Of a DNA stretch of 64,000 bases, positions 32,766-41,912 are shown one piece after another. The notes beneath the pieces were generated by a model. The model was not told the origin of the DNA. It worked only from the letters and a program-made list of their open reading frames with translations, and did not search any database. How positions within the stretch are numbered: the stretch's first letter is position 1; each line of letters opens with the position of its first letter. This DNA comes from Pedosphaera sp. (GTDB lineage: Bacteria; Verrucomicrobiota; Verrucomicrobiia; Limisphaerales; UBA9464). The translations under genes were made by a program, and so were the position numbers. The DNA is taken from positions 18,694-82,693 of the forward strand of contig SIBK01000008.1 of NCBI GenBank assembly GCA_009695205.1. The letters are read 5' to 3'.

Positions 32766-33839
32766 ATGTTTGAGTCCATCCAATATTGGGATCCTGCGGC
32801 ACAGTTTGTCCTGTTCAGCGCTCTGAAGATCCTCGTGGTCTTTGGAGTAACCATGGGATTTGTGTCCCTGGCGGTGGTTGCCGAACGGAGGGTATCCGCG
32901 TGGATCCAAGACCGAGTCGGGCCGAATCGCGTCGGAATTCCGTTCACGAACATTCGATTCCTGGGACTCGGGCAGATGCTGGCTGACGGTCTGAAGTTCC
33001 TACTGAAGGAGGACTTTACCCCCAACTACGTTCGGACCGTTTATTTCTGGCTGGCACCGGCGATCACCATGATTCCAGCGTTTCTAACCCTGGCGGTGAT
33101 TCCCTTCGGCTCAACCCTTGGGAATTCAAGCAACCGGATGGTTATCGCTGACCTGAACGTCGGGATTCTATACACCTTCGGCATCGTCTCGCTCGGCGTT
33201 TACGGCATCGTACTTGCCGGGTACGCCGCGAATTCAAAATACCCGTTCCTCGGGGGGATCCGTTCGAGCGCGCAGATGATTTCCTACGAGATTGCGATGG
33301 GACTCAGTGTGATCCCGATTTTTCTTCTCGTCGGCAGCCTGAACCTTGGTGACGTGGTTGGGTATCAGAGCGGCGGGCTGCACACCTGGCTCGTATGGAA
33401 GCAGCCCCTGGCCTTCTTCATATTTCTAATCGCAGCGTTTGCTGAGACCAACCGGCTGCCGTTCGATATGCCAGAATCTGAGACGGAGCTCGTGGGTGGC
33501 TATCATACGGAGTACAGTTCGATGAAGTTCGCGCTCTTTTTTCTCGGAGAGTACGCGAATATGATCGCTTCATGCTCGATGATGGTGACCCTGTTTTTTG
33601 GAGGCTGGACGCCTCCCTGGGGCGCCTCGGCGGCGACTACCCTTTGGGCCGGACTGGGCCATGTGGCTTGGTTTCTCGCCAAAATGATTGCCATGATGCT
33701 TCTGTTTATCTGGGTCCGCTGGATGCTGCCGCGGTTTCGATACGACCAGCTGATGGATCTGGGCTGGCGACGGTTCATTCCCATGGCCCTGTTCAACATA
33801 CTTGTCACGGCGTTCGTCGTGGCCTTGTGGCAAAGGTGA
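32766..33839 (+). CDS. nuoH: NADH-quinone oxidoreductase subunit H
   Basis: NuoH (ND1) is the membrane subunit that contacts the peripheral arm at the quinone site. The 357-aa protein has about eight hydrophobic helices with the hallmark loops ERRVSAWIQDRVGPNRVG, GLGQMLADGLKFLLKED, AETNRLPFDMPESETELVGGYHTEYSSMKFALFF-type sequence and IMMLLFIWVRWMLPRFRYDQLM. nuoI starts 1 nt after its stop. Confidence 0.97.
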   Translation: MFESIQYWDPAAQFVLFSALKILVVFGVTMGFVSLAVVAERRVSAWIQDRVGPNRVGIPFTNIRFLGLGQMLADGLKFLLKEDFTPNYVRTVYFWLAPAITMIPAFLTLAVIPFGSTLGNSSNRMVIADLNVGILYTFGIVSLGVYGIVLAGYAANSKYPFLGGIRSSAQMISYEIAMGLSVIPIFLLVGSLNLGDVVGYQSGGLHTWLVWKQPLAFFIFLIAAFAETNRLPFDMPESETELVGGYHTEYSSMKFALFFLGEYANMIASCSMMVTLFFGGWTPPWGASAATTLWAGLGHVAWFLAKMIAMMLLFIWVRWMLPRFRYDQLMDLGWRRFIPMALFNILVTAFVVALWQR

Positions 33840-33840
33840 T

Positions 33841-34401
33841 ATGGTTGTCGATCGCAAATCTCTAACTTGGTGGGAACGGAGCTACTTGCCGGCAATTGCC
33901 GGGGGGTTTCGTGTCACGTGGCGGCATTTCGCCAATACGGTCTTTCGGCGAAAATCGGTCACCATGCAGTACCCGGAGGAAAAATGGGTGATGCCGGAGG
34001 GGTATCGCGGGGCGCCTTATCTGGTGTCGGACGTTGAGGGGCATACAAAGTGCGTGTCCTGCCAGCTTTGCGAATTCATCTGCCCTCCGAAGGCGATTCT
34101 GATCACACCCCCGGGGCCTGAGGGCATGGCCGCCGATCGGCCGAATGCGGAAAAGATGCCCCGGGAGTTCGAGATCAACATGCTCCGATGTATCTTCTGT
34201 GGCCTTTGCCAGGAGGTGTGCCCGGAAGAAGCCATCTTTTTGCAAAAGGACTATTCCCTGACTGGGCTGACCCGTGGAGAGATGATTTATAACAAGGAAA
34301 AGCTGCTGAAGCTCGGTGGTGTTGACACCGGCGTTCAGAAATGGAAGCAGAAACTGGACGAGGCCCGAGAGCAGGAGGTCTTTCCAGTACTAGGCGCCTA
34401 A
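33841..34401 (+). CDS. nuoI: NADH-quinone oxidoreductase subunit I
   Basis: NuoI (23-kDa subunit) holds the two 4Fe-4S clusters N6a and N6b that pass electrons to NuoB. The 186-aa protein has two CxxCxxCxxxC motifs: Cys71, 74, 77, 81 and Cys117, 120, 123, 127, plus TMQYPEEKWVMPEGYRG, typical of the family. The start is ATG 33841, directly after the nuoH stop; upstream in-frame ATG would lie inside nuoH. The following gene (34404) is not nuoJ but an unrelated lipoprotein, 2 nt away. Confidence 0.96.
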   Translation: MVVDRKSLTWWERSYLPAIAGGFRVTWRHFANTVFRRKSVTMQYPEEKWVMPEGYRGAPYLVSDVEGHTKCVSCQLCEFICPPKAILITPPGPEGMAADRPNAEKMPREFEINMLRCIFCGLCQEVCPEEAIFLQKDYSLTGLTRGEMIYNKEKLLKLGGVDTGVQKWKQKLDEAREQEVFPVLGA

Positions 34402-34403
34402 TC

Positions 34404-34868
34404 ATGAGTCTTCAGAACTCTTTTCTCCTTGTTTGCATCCTCGCACTGACGGTCGGGTGTCGCCCCCGTCGCAGTGCCGGATTGGCGGACACGACAAATT
34501 CCATGTTCCAAGTGGGCGAGGTATGGAGTTATCATGCCCGTCCCGGCGAGGAGACCTCGACGGTGACGGTTCTCAAGTTGGAGAGCTCACCTTACCTCGG
34601 GAACGTTATCCATGTCGCCGTCAATGGACTGCGGGTGAAATCGGCCCGCGTTCCGGGAGGGCTGGTGACGGGGATTGGTCACATCGCCCTCTCGGAGGAG
34701 GCCACCCGGCAAAGCCTCGTTTCCCGCTTGCAACGTGTCGACACTCTCCCTCCCTTCGAACAGGGATATGCCCATTGGTTGGATCTGCTGAATCGCGGGC
34801 GAGGCGATGTATGCACCAATACTCTCATTTCCGTAGTGGATGGGCTGGAGCATGCAACCCAGCGATGA
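34404..34868 (+). CDS. Unrecognised lipoprotein embedded in the nuo operon
   Basis: A 154-aa protein, unknown to me, lying between nuoI (2-nt gap) and nuoJ (25-nt gap) on the same strand. The N-terminus is a lipoprotein signal: MSLQNSFLLVCILALTVGC with lipobox TVGC (Cys19). The mature part has FQVGEVWSYHARPGEETSTVTVLKLE, VIHVAVNGLRV and IGHIALSEEATRQSLVSRL. It looks like a small beta domain followed by a helix. It is not a Nuo subunit by motif; being exported, it cannot be part of the known cytoplasmic arm. Its spacing implies cotranscription and perhaps a role in complex I assembly or the periplasmic face, which is inference only. Confidence 0.72.
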   Translation: MSLQNSFLLVCILALTVGCRPRRSAGLADTTNSMFQVGEVWSYHARPGEETSTVTVLKLESSPYLGNVIHVAVNGLRVKSARVPGGLVTGIGHIALSEEATRQSLVSRLQRVDTLPPFEQGYAHWLDLLNRGRGDVCTNTLISVVDGLEHATQR

Positions 34869-34893
34869 AACCCGGTCAATCCCAAATTCAATC

Positions 34894-35403
34894 ATGCCTC
34901 CGTTGACTGATTTCCTATTTTACGCATTCTCCGGCTTAACCCTCGCGTGCGGCCTCCTCTGCGTGCTCAACCCGTTCAGCCGGAACCCGGTGACAAGCGC
35001 CATGTTTCTTGTCCTGACGATTGTGTCGATGGCGGGGTTGTTTGTTCTGTTGCATGCGTTCTTCCTCGCGGCGGTCCAAGTCCTTGTTTACGCAGGAGCC
35101 GTGATGGTGCTGTTTCTCTTTGTGATTATGCTTCTGGATCTGCGGGAGGAGGAGCGTCGTCGCTTCAAGACCTTCACGCTGGGGACCGGGGCCCTCGTCG
35201 TCGCGGTCATTGCCGGCCTCCTCGTTCGAGTTCTGTCCGGCGCATTGCCCGTAAGCCGGCCGGGCCCCGGAATCGAGGGCGACACAAAAGTCCTCGGCCG
35301 GATATTGTTCGAACAGTACCTCTTACCGTTTGAGGTGCTCTCGCTGTTACTCCTGGTCGCCATGGTCGGAGCAATCCTTCTAAGCAAGAAGGACATGAAA
35401 TAG
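34894..35403 (+). CDS. nuoJ: NADH-quinone oxidoreductase subunit J
   Basis: NuoJ (ND6) is a membrane subunit with five TM helices. The 169-aa product has [26 protein letters not shown] sequence, then [24 protein letters not shown], the invariant NuoJ stretch, and ends in a helix plus KKDMK. The ATG at 34894 gives [14 protein letters not shown]; earlier in-frame codons overlap the preceding lipoprotein gene. Confidence 0.94.
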   Translation: MPPLTDFLFYAFSGLTLACGLLCVLNPFSRNPVTSAMFLVLTIVSMAGLFVLLHAFFLAAVQVLVYAGAVMVLFLFVIMLLDLREEERRRFKTFTLGTGALVVAVIAGLLVRVLSGALPVSRPGPGIEGDTKVLGRILFEQYLLPFEVLSLLLLVAMVGAILLSKKDMK

Positions 35404-35431
35404 CGTTATACGCAATCGAATCAATAATCCC

Positions 35432-35737
35432 ATGACTCCCGGACTCAATCATTACCTTGTCGTCAGCGGCCTCTTGTTTTCCCTCGGCTTGCTGGGGGTG
35501 CTGGGGCGGCGAAATCTTTTGATTATTTATATGGGTCTGGAGCTGATGCTCAACGCGGGCAACCTCGCCTTGGTATCCTTCTCGCGGTTTAACGGGAATC
35601 TGAACGGGCAGGTGATGGTTTTTTTCACGATAACCGTGGCTGCAGCAGAAGTGGCCGTCGGACTCGCACTGATCGTCGCTTTATACCGCAAACGCCAGAC
35701 CGCTCATGTCGAGGATCTGACCACACTCAAGTTCTGA
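35432..35737 (+). CDS. nuoK: NADH-quinone oxidoreductase subunit K
   Basis: NuoK (ND4L) is a 101-aa subunit with three TM helices. It shows [28 protein letters not shown] with the functional Glu in the second helix (GLELMLNA), and [19 protein letters not shown] with the second Glu. Length and motifs are standard. It is followed 10 nt later by nuoL. Confidence 0.95.
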   Translation: MTPGLNHYLVVSGLLFSLGLLGVLGRRNLLIIYMGLELMLNAGNLALVSFSRFNGNLNGQVMVFFTITVAAAEVAVGLALIVALYRKRQTAHVEDLTTLKF

Positions 35738-35747
35738 CCGTATCTCC

Positions 35748-37712
35748 ATGGATGCCCACGTTCTAGAACATGCCGCCGAGTCCGGCAGCCGACTGCAGGA
35801 TCTCGCCTGGATGGTGTTATTTGCCCCGCTGATCACGGCCGCCGGAACCCACATGTTTCTGCGCCGCGAGCGATCACTCGCTGCGGGGTTTAACATTGCG
35901 GCCGTCGCCTTGAGCTTTGTCCTGAGCGTGGTGTTGTTTGCCGCCTTTGCTGGAGAGACGGTGGCCGGCTCACCGTTCTCCTGGATGCCGGTGGCGGGGA
36001 TGGATATCTCGTTCGGCCTGCGCCTCGACAACCTCTCGCTCCTGATGCTCCTGGTGGTAACGGGAGTTGCGCTCCTTGTGATGCTTTTTTCGACGGGCTA
36101 TATGCATGAGGACCCTGGTTATAGCCGGTACTTCTGCACTTTAAGCCTGTTTGTTTTTTCCATGCTCGGCGTCGTCCTCGCCGACAACTTCGTGATGATG
36201 TTCGTCTTTTGGGAACTGGTCGGTGTCACCAGCTATTTGTTGATCGGGTTCTGGTATGATCGAGCGGCCGCTGCGGACGCTGCGAAGAAGGCGTTTCTGA
36301 CCAATCGTCTCGGCGATTTTGGATTTCTGATGGGCATCCTTCTGATTTGGTCCGCCACGGGCACGGTGCATTTTGGGACGGCGGAGGCGTTTCTGACCGC
36401 GCATCCGTTGGCTCTCGGATCCATGGCTTCGCTCGCCGGTGTGTTGGTTTTCATGGGGGCGATGGGCAAGAGCGCCCAGTTTCCACTGCATGTCTGGCTG
36501 CCGGACGCCATGGAAGGTCCAACGCCGGTCTCCGCCTTGATTCATGCGGCAACCATGGTCGCGGCCGGCGTTTATATGCTGTGCCGGGTTTTCTTTCTCT
36601 ACACATTGCCGGCGAACTGGCCGGATTGGCTCGGTTTCCTGCAGGGAATTCCGGCGTCGTCCATCGTCGCCTGGATTGGCGGTATTACTGCGCTGCTAGC
36701 GGCCCTCATCGCGGTGCAACAGAATGATATCAAGCGCATCCTTGCCTATTCGACCTTGTCTCAACTCGGATTGATGGTTTTGGCAGTGGGGATGGGCGCG
36801 CGGTTGAGCGCTCCCAACGCTGGGGCGGCAATGTTTCACCTTTTCACCCACGCATCGTTCAAGGCCCTCCTGTTTCTCGGCGCTGGCTCCGTGATCCACG
36901 CGTGTCATCACGAACAGGACATCTGGAAAATGGGCGGGCTTTGGCAGCGAATGCCGGTGACTTTCGTCACGTTTTTGGTGGGATCGCTCGCGCTGATGGG
37001 GGTCCCGCTATTCAGCGGTTTCTATTCCAAGGACGACATCCTGGCGACCTCCCTGGAAACGGGGCCGATCCTGTTCAGTCTGGCGGTCGGGGTGTCGGCG
37101 TTGACCACTTTTTACATGAGCCGCCTGCTGCTGGTGGCGTTTCTAGGGCGTCCTCGTAGCAGCGGAGCCGGGCAGGCGCTTGAATCTCCCTCTTCCATGA
37201 CCTGGCCACTGGTCATACTGGCGCTTTCGTCGGTGTTCGCCGGCTGGCAGATCTTTGGTGTGTCCCAGTTTCTGACCCGTCATTTCCTGCCAGAGTACCG
37301 CACGCACGAGTTCGATCCACTGTTCGGACCGTTTAATCACAACCCGACCGCGGCGATGTTCGGATTTGGCGCAGTGCTATTTGGCATGAGCCTGGCCGCG
37401 CGGATTTATTATGGAGCGGAGCGTGATCCACTGCCAGGTTTGATGGGACGGCTTGCCCGGGCGATGCGGCATCGGTTCTATTTCGATGAGATTTATGAGG
37501 CGACCGTTGTGCCGTTGCATGACGCTGCGGCCGCGATCGCAGGCTGGATTGATCGTTGGATAATTTCCGGACTCCTCGTCCGGGGCATTCCCGGCGCTGT
37601 GGAAATTGCGGGTCGGGCACTTCGATTGCTGCAGACGGGGAATCTGCAAACCTATGGCCTCTGGTTTGCTGCCGGGGCCGTGTTGCTGGCCGTTTTCACC
37701 CTTAAAAGGTAA
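35748..37712 (+). CDS. nuoL: NADH-quinone oxidoreductase subunit L
   Basis: NuoL (ND5) is the distal proton-pumping antiporter-like subunit. The 654-aa protein has about 15 TM helices and the family motifs MFVFWELVGVTSYLLIGFWYDR, KSAQFPLHVWLPDAMEGPTPVSALIHAATMVAAGVYML-type sequence (pump Lys and His), NDIKRILAYSTLSQLG and FKALLFLGAGSVIH. The C-terminal amphipathic lateral helix region is present (about 570-654). In operon with nuoK (10 nt) and nuoM (5 nt). Confidence 0.97.
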   Translation: MDAHVLEHAAESGSRLQDLAWMVLFAPLITAAGTHMFLRRERSLAAGFNIAAVALSFVLSVVLFAAFAGETVAGSPFSWMPVAGMDISFGLRLDNLSLLMLLVVTGVALLVMLFSTGYMHEDPGYSRYFCTLSLFVFSMLGVVLADNFVMMFVFWELVGVTSYLLIGFWYDRAAAADAAKKAFLTNRLGDFGFLMGILLIWSATGTVHFGTAEAFLTAHPLALGSMASLAGVLVFMGAMGKSAQFPLHVWLPDAMEGPTPVSALIHAATMVAAGVYMLCRVFFLYTLPANWPDWLGFLQGIPASSIVAWIGGITALLAALIAVQQNDIKRILAYSTLSQLGLMVLAVGMGARLSAPNAGAAMFHLFTHASFKALLFLGAGSVIHACHHEQDIWKMGGLWQRMPVTFVTFLVGSLALMGVPLFSGFYSKDDILATSLETGPILFSLAVGVSALTTFYMSRLLLVAFLGRPRSSGAGQALESPSSMTWPLVILALSSVFAGWQIFGVSQFLTRHFLPEYRTHEFDPLFGPFNHNPTAAMFGFGAVLFGMSLAARIYYGAERDPLPGLMGRLARAMRHRFYFDEIYEATVVPLHDAAAAIAGWIDRWIISGLLVRGIPGAVEIAGRALRLLQTGNLQTYGLWFAAGAVLLAVFTLKR

Positions 37713-37717
37713 CCGTC

Positions 37718-39250
37718 ATGCTGACCTTTCTAATTCTTCTGCCGATCATCACTGCGCTCGTGATCCTGGCGATTCCGGGCCACTACCGTTTTGTCATTCG
37801 TTGCGTTGCGTTGTTGGGAACGCTGGAGACGGCGATCTGGGCGGCGGTGCTATTTTTTCGGTCGGTTCCGGGCACGCCAGATTTTCAGTTTGAACAGCTG
37901 GTGCCCTGGATTTCTGCCGGCGGTCTTCATGTGAACTACCACGTGGGTGTGGATGGCATCAGTGTGGGTCTTGTGCTTGCGGCGGCATGGGTGGGCTTTG
38001 CCGCCACGGCGATATCCTGGGACATCGAACGGGAGAACAAGTTATTCTACATATTGCTCATGATGATGATCAGTGGTTCGCTGGGTGCGTTTGCCTCGCT
38101 GGACCTGTTCTTCTTCTACTTTTTCAACGAGATGGCTCTCGTGCCCACGTTTATCATGATCGGAGTCTGGGGTTCGGGACCGGATCGCCAGGCAGCAGCC
38201 TTCCGGATCACGTTATATCTCACCCTGGGAGCCCTTGTGGCACTGGTAGGCCTGGTCGCCCTCTACGCGGCGACAGGCACACTGGATGTGACGGAATTGC
38301 GGCGGCAGCTTGTTGACCATCCGCTGCCCATCAAGACACAACAGAGGGTATTCCCGTGTCTCCTGTTCGGGTTTGGAACGTTGGCTGGGTTGTGGCCATT
38401 CCATTCCTGGGCGCCGCAGGGATATGCCTGCGCACCGGCCGCCACCGCGATGATGCACGCGGGAATATTGAAGAAGGCGGGACTGCTGGCGCTTCTTCGG
38501 GTGGCGTGGCCGTTTCTGCCGGATGCAGTGGCTTACTGGATGCCAGTGCTGGTGTGGCTATGTCTCGGGAATCTTCTCTTCTGCGGATTCGTGGCGTTGC
38601 GCCAGCGGGATCTCAACCTTTTGATTGGCAATTCCAGCTTGGCGCACATGGGATTTGCCTTCCTGGGGCTGGCGAGCATGAACGTGATTGGCCTCACTGG
38701 AACGGTACTCGTGATGGTGGCGCATGCATTCCTGGCGGGCTTGAGCTTTGCCCTAACCGGCTGGGTGCGGCACCAGACGGGAACTGTCGAAATGACACGG
38801 CTGGGAGGTTTGTTGCGGACGATGCCATTTATCGGCGCGGCGATGATCCTGTGCTTCATGGCTGGGTGCGGGGTGCCTGGTTTCGCCAATTTTGCGGGAG
38901 AGTTGGGGGTGCTTTTTGGGGTGTGGAAGGGGACGATGTTTTCATTGCACGCCTGGGTGTTGGCTGCGGCGTGGGGAGGGTTGATCATTGCCGGCGTGTA
39001 CATGATGAGGGCGATCCGCTTGGTGCTGCACGGGGAACTGAAGCCGGAATGGCATGAGGTTTCTGATGCGAACTCCGGGTGGCGGCGACTTCCGTTTGTG
39101 GCTCTGCTGGTGGCGCTGGTGTTGTTCGGAGTTGCCCCGGGAATTTTGACACGCCGCATTGAGCCAGCGGTAGTTGAGATTGTTAAAATGGCCCGGCATC
39201 GTGCCGTGCCTGACTCCCTGGTAGGCGCAACCGGGGCTGTGCAACCGTGA
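37718..39250 (+). CDS. nuoM: NADH-quinone oxidoreductase subunit M
   Basis: NuoM (ND4) is the middle antiporter-like proton pump subunit. The 510-aa protein has about 14 TM helices with GVDGISVGLVLAAAW, FFYFFNEMALVPTFIMIGVWG (conserved Glu), LWPFHSWAPQGYACAPAATAMMHAGILKKAGL (Lys in place of the usual KxP context) and LLIGNSSLAHMG-type loop. The family usually reads KVPxxPxHTWLPDAH; this form with HSWAPQGYACAP is divergent but in the same position. It starts 5 nt after nuoL. Confidence 0.94.
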   Translation: MLTFLILLPIITALVILAIPGHYRFVIRCVALLGTLETAIWAAVLFFRSVPGTPDFQFEQLVPWISAGGLHVNYHVGVDGISVGLVLAAAWVGFAATAISWDIERENKLFYILLMMMISGSLGAFASLDLFFFYFFNEMALVPTFIMIGVWGSGPDRQAAAFRITLYLTLGALVALVGLVALYAATGTLDVTELRRQLVDHPLPIKTQQRVFPCLLFGFGTLAGLWPFHSWAPQGYACAPAATAMMHAGILKKAGLLALLRVAWPFLPDAVAYWMPVLVWLCLGNLLFCGFVALRQRDLNLLIGNSSLAHMGFAFLGLASMNVIGLTGTVLVMVAHAFLAGLSFALTGWVRHQTGTVEMTRLGGLLRTMPFIGAAMILCFMAGCGVPGFANFAGELGVLFGVWKGTMFSLHAWVLAAAWGGLIIAGVYMMRAIRLVLHGELKPEWHEVSDANSGWRRLPFVALLVALVLFGVAPGILTRRIEPAVVEIVKMARHRAVPDSLVGATGAVQP

Positions 39251-39263
39251 GCTATTTGCCGAA

Positions 39264-40742
39264 ATGAATTCCGGACTGATTTCGATGGAGCTGGCCGTTG
39301 GCCTTTTGGGTCTCGCCGTGTTGCTGGCTGACCTGTGGATCGCGCCGGCCAGTCGTCGCATTCTCGGCTGGGGTGCGGCGGCGGTATTGACCTGTGTGCT
39401 GGTGTTCGGCCTCGGTAGTCTCGCGCCGCAGTCGGGGATGGGCTTTTCCGGACTTTACGTTGTTGATCCGCTTGCCCGGTTTTTCAAGGCCTTTTTCCTA
39501 CTGTCGGGTGTCGTGGTGCTCCTGATGACCGTGGAGTACGCCGATCAGCTCGCGGTCGGGTTGTCCGAATTCTTTGCGCTGACCCTGTTTGCGGTGACCG
39601 GGATGCTATTCGCGGCCTCGGCGAACGACCTGACGATGATGTTCGTTTCCCTCGAATTGATTACCGTGACGTTTTATGTCCTGAACAGTTTTCAACGCGG
39701 CAAGCTGGCATCGATCGAAGCCGGAGTGAAGTATTTGATACTCGGTGCGTTGGCTTCCGCGTTCATGGTGTTTGGAATCGCCCTGATTTTTGGCTCAGCC
39801 AATACAACACAGTTTTCAGAGCTGGCCCTCCGCCAACGCGAACTGTCCGGCTCCCGGATTTTCCTGACGGGCTTGACATTGGTTCTGGTCGGACTCGGCT
39901 TCAAGATTGCCGCCTTTCCGTTCCACGGCTGGGCGCCCGATGTATACCAGGGGTCGCCGGCTCCGGCGACGGCTCTTCTCGCAATCGGCTCGAAGGCGGC
40001 GGGGTTCGTCTTGCTCCTGCGGCTGCTATTCGGTGCGGTTCCTGAAATTACGGCAGAGTGGCATCGGTTACTGGGCGCCTTGGCCGTCCTGAGCCTGCTT
40101 TACGGGAGCCTGTGCGCCATTCCGCAGCGTAGCGTGAAGCGGTTGATGGGCTATTCGAGCATCGCCAACGCAGGATACCTGCTGCTAGGGGTTGCGGTAG
40201 TCAGCCCGGCGGGTTCGGTCGCCGTCCTATATTACTTGGGTGCCTACTGCTTTGCAGTCCTCGCGGTGTTCACGGTGTTGTGCGTGATGATGAATTCATC
40301 GGACACGGACGACATGGCGGATTTCGCGGGACTCGGCATGCGCTCTCCGGTGCTCGCGGGTGTGATGACGTTGGCGTTGGCCTCTCTTGCTGGAGTGCCA
40401 CCGCTAGCCGGGTTTATCGGAAAATTTCTTATACTCCGTGCGGTGATTGCGGCAGGCGCAACTCATCCGGGTTATTACGGGTTGGCTGCTGTTGCGGTGA
40501 TCGGAGCCGTGATTTCGCTCTACTACTATTTCGGAATTGTCCGGATGATGTATTGGGGAGGCGAGCCGCTGGAGCGGTTGGCAATCTCGGTGACCCCAGG
40601 AGCGGGAATCGCTCTGCTGCTATGTGTCGCAGGAATCGTGTATCTGGGCATTGCTCCGAACGGATTGCTTCAACTTTCCGCAGATGCTGTCGCCGGGATT
40701 CAGCCGGCAGCGGCTTCCGCTTTCAAGCCCACGGGCCACTAG
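39264..40742 (+). CDS. nuoN: NADH-quinone oxidoreductase subunit N
   Basis: NuoN (ND2) is the proximal antiporter-like subunit. The 492-aa protein has about 14 TM helices, with MMFVSLELITVTFYVLNSF, EAGVKYLILGALASAFMVFGIAL, GFKIAAFPFHGWAPDVYQGSPAPATALLAIGSKAAG-type sequence (pump Lys) and SVKRLMGYSSIANAGYLLLG. It closes the nuo operon and converges on the mlaD gene 62 nt later. I see no strong terminator between them. Confidence 0.96.
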   Translation: MNSGLISMELAVGLLGLAVLLADLWIAPASRRILGWGAAAVLTCVLVFGLGSLAPQSGMGFSGLYVVDPLARFFKAFFLLSGVVVLLMTVEYADQLAVGLSEFFALTLFAVTGMLFAASANDLTMMFVSLELITVTFYVLNSFQRGKLASIEAGVKYLILGALASAFMVFGIALIFGSANTTQFSELALRQRELSGSRIFLTGLTLVLVGLGFKIAAFPFHGWAPDVYQGSPAPATALLAIGSKAAGFVLLLRLLFGAVPEITAEWHRLLGALAVLSLLYGSLCAIPQRSVKRLMGYSSIANAGYLLLGVAVVSPAGSVAVLYYLGAYCFAVLAVFTVLCVMMNSSDTDDMADFAGLGMRSPVLAGVMTLALASLAGVPPLAGFIGKFLILRAVIAAGATHPGYYGLAAVAVIGAVISLYYYFGIVRMMYWGGEPLERLAISVTPGAGIALLLCVAGIVYLGIAPNGLLQLSADAVAGIQPAAASAFKPTGH

Positions 40743-40804
40743 GAGTACGTTCCGTGAGTGCTTGGCGTGTGGCGGTTGTTTCGAGTTTTTCAGAGCATTG
40801 CAGG

Positions 40805-41824
40805 TCAGAATAGCGTCTGGATCAGCGTCCCCAGAATGCTCATCGGGCCGGTGTCTTCGAGGCCTTCGGTCGCTTTATCGACTTTTTGCAGCGTCATTTT
40901 GACGTTCTTTAGAAAGCTCTCGTCGTTCACCAACTTGCCGACGGTGCCCTGTCCTTGGTTGATTTTACCGAGAATTTCTCGAAGGTTGGTCATTGCTGTC
41001 GTGGATTCCGTGTAAAGTTTTTCATCCTTCAGCAGCCGTCCGATAGTGCCTTCACCGCGCTGCATTCCGGCCACGACGTTGGTTGTCTGGCCGATGGCGG
41101 TGCGGGCGTCGGCGACGAGGCCTTTGGCGTCGTCAAACAACCCCTGCATTTCGCCGGAGATATGGTTGAGGTTCGTGACCGCAGTAAGGGTGGAGGTGTA
41201 GAGTGTATCGTCAGCGATGATCTTGCCCACGGTGCCTTTGCCATCGGCGATCATGGTCGAGATGTTGGCCATATTTCCCAGGATCGTGGTGAGCTTCGGA
41301 TTATTGTCCTTCAGAAAATCGGTGAAAGGTCCGAGGAGTTTGGTAAACTCCTCACCGCTGAAACTGCGCGTCATGTTCTTAACACCATCGGCCACCCCTT
41401 CGAGCTTGGCCATGAGTTGCCCGAGATCGGCTTGTTCTGTAGATTCGACAAGGCCGCCGGCTTCCAGCGCCGGCGCTCCGGGTGAACCAAAGGTCAAGCT
41501 CACGAAATTTTGCCCCATCAGGGCGGTGAACAGGACCGATGCCCGACTGTCGGTTCGTACTATAGCGTCCCGATTCACCTTTAGAACCACTTCGACGCGG
41601 GACTCGGTTGGAGCAAGTCGGATTGCATTCACCCGACCAATCAGCACACCGGCAAGTTTGACCGGGTCGCCCACCTTTAGATCCTGGACCGAATTAAAAC
41701 GCGCCCGAATCTCCCGGCTCCGATGTAAAAAGCCCCCGCCCCCGGCCATTTCAAACAGGACAAAACCCGCAACGCAGGCGAGTGCGAAGAATAATCCCAG
41801 GCGGCTTTCAAGCGAATTTTTCAT
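40805..41824 (-). CDS. MlaD/MCE-domain protein
   Basis: A 339-aa inner-membrane-anchored periplasmic protein: a TM helix (about residues 10-28), an MCE lipid-binding domain (about 37-115: VGDPVKLAGVLIGRVNAIRL, VLFTALMGQNFVSLTFG), and a helical tail. MCE proteins form hexameric rings for lipid transport between membranes, fed by an MlaE/MlaF ABC transporter. The tail holds three repeats with G-x-G-T-[VI]-G-[KR]-x-x-x-D (DGKGTVGKIIADD, RGEGTIGRLLKDE, QGQGTVGKLVNDE). The start is ATG 41824. No mlaE or mlaF is adjacent; it is downstream of mnmE (88 nt gap) on the same strand. Confidence 0.87.
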   Translation of the reverse strand: MKNSLESRLGLFFALACVAGFVLFEMAGGGGFLHRSREIRARFNSVQDLKVGDPVKLAGVLIGRVNAIRLAPTESRVEVVLKVNRDAIVRTDSRASVLFTALMGQNFVSLTFGSPGAPALEAGGLVESTEQADLGQLMAKLEGVADGVKNMTRSFSGEEFTKLLGPFTDFLKDNNPKLTTILGNMANISTMIADGKGTVGKIIADDTLYTSTLTAVTNLNHISGEMQGLFDDAKGLVADARTAIGQTTNVVAGMQRGEGTIGRLLKDEKLYTESTTAMTNLREILGKINQGQGTVGKLVNDESFLKNVKMTLQKVDKATEGLEDTGPMSILGTLIQTLF

Positions 41825-41912
41825 GGACAAATGTTGTCGAACCCAACCATAGACCCGACCCGAGCCGTTTTGCACGGAGTAAGGGGGCAAAACGTCGAGG
41901 CGAATCAAGTTC

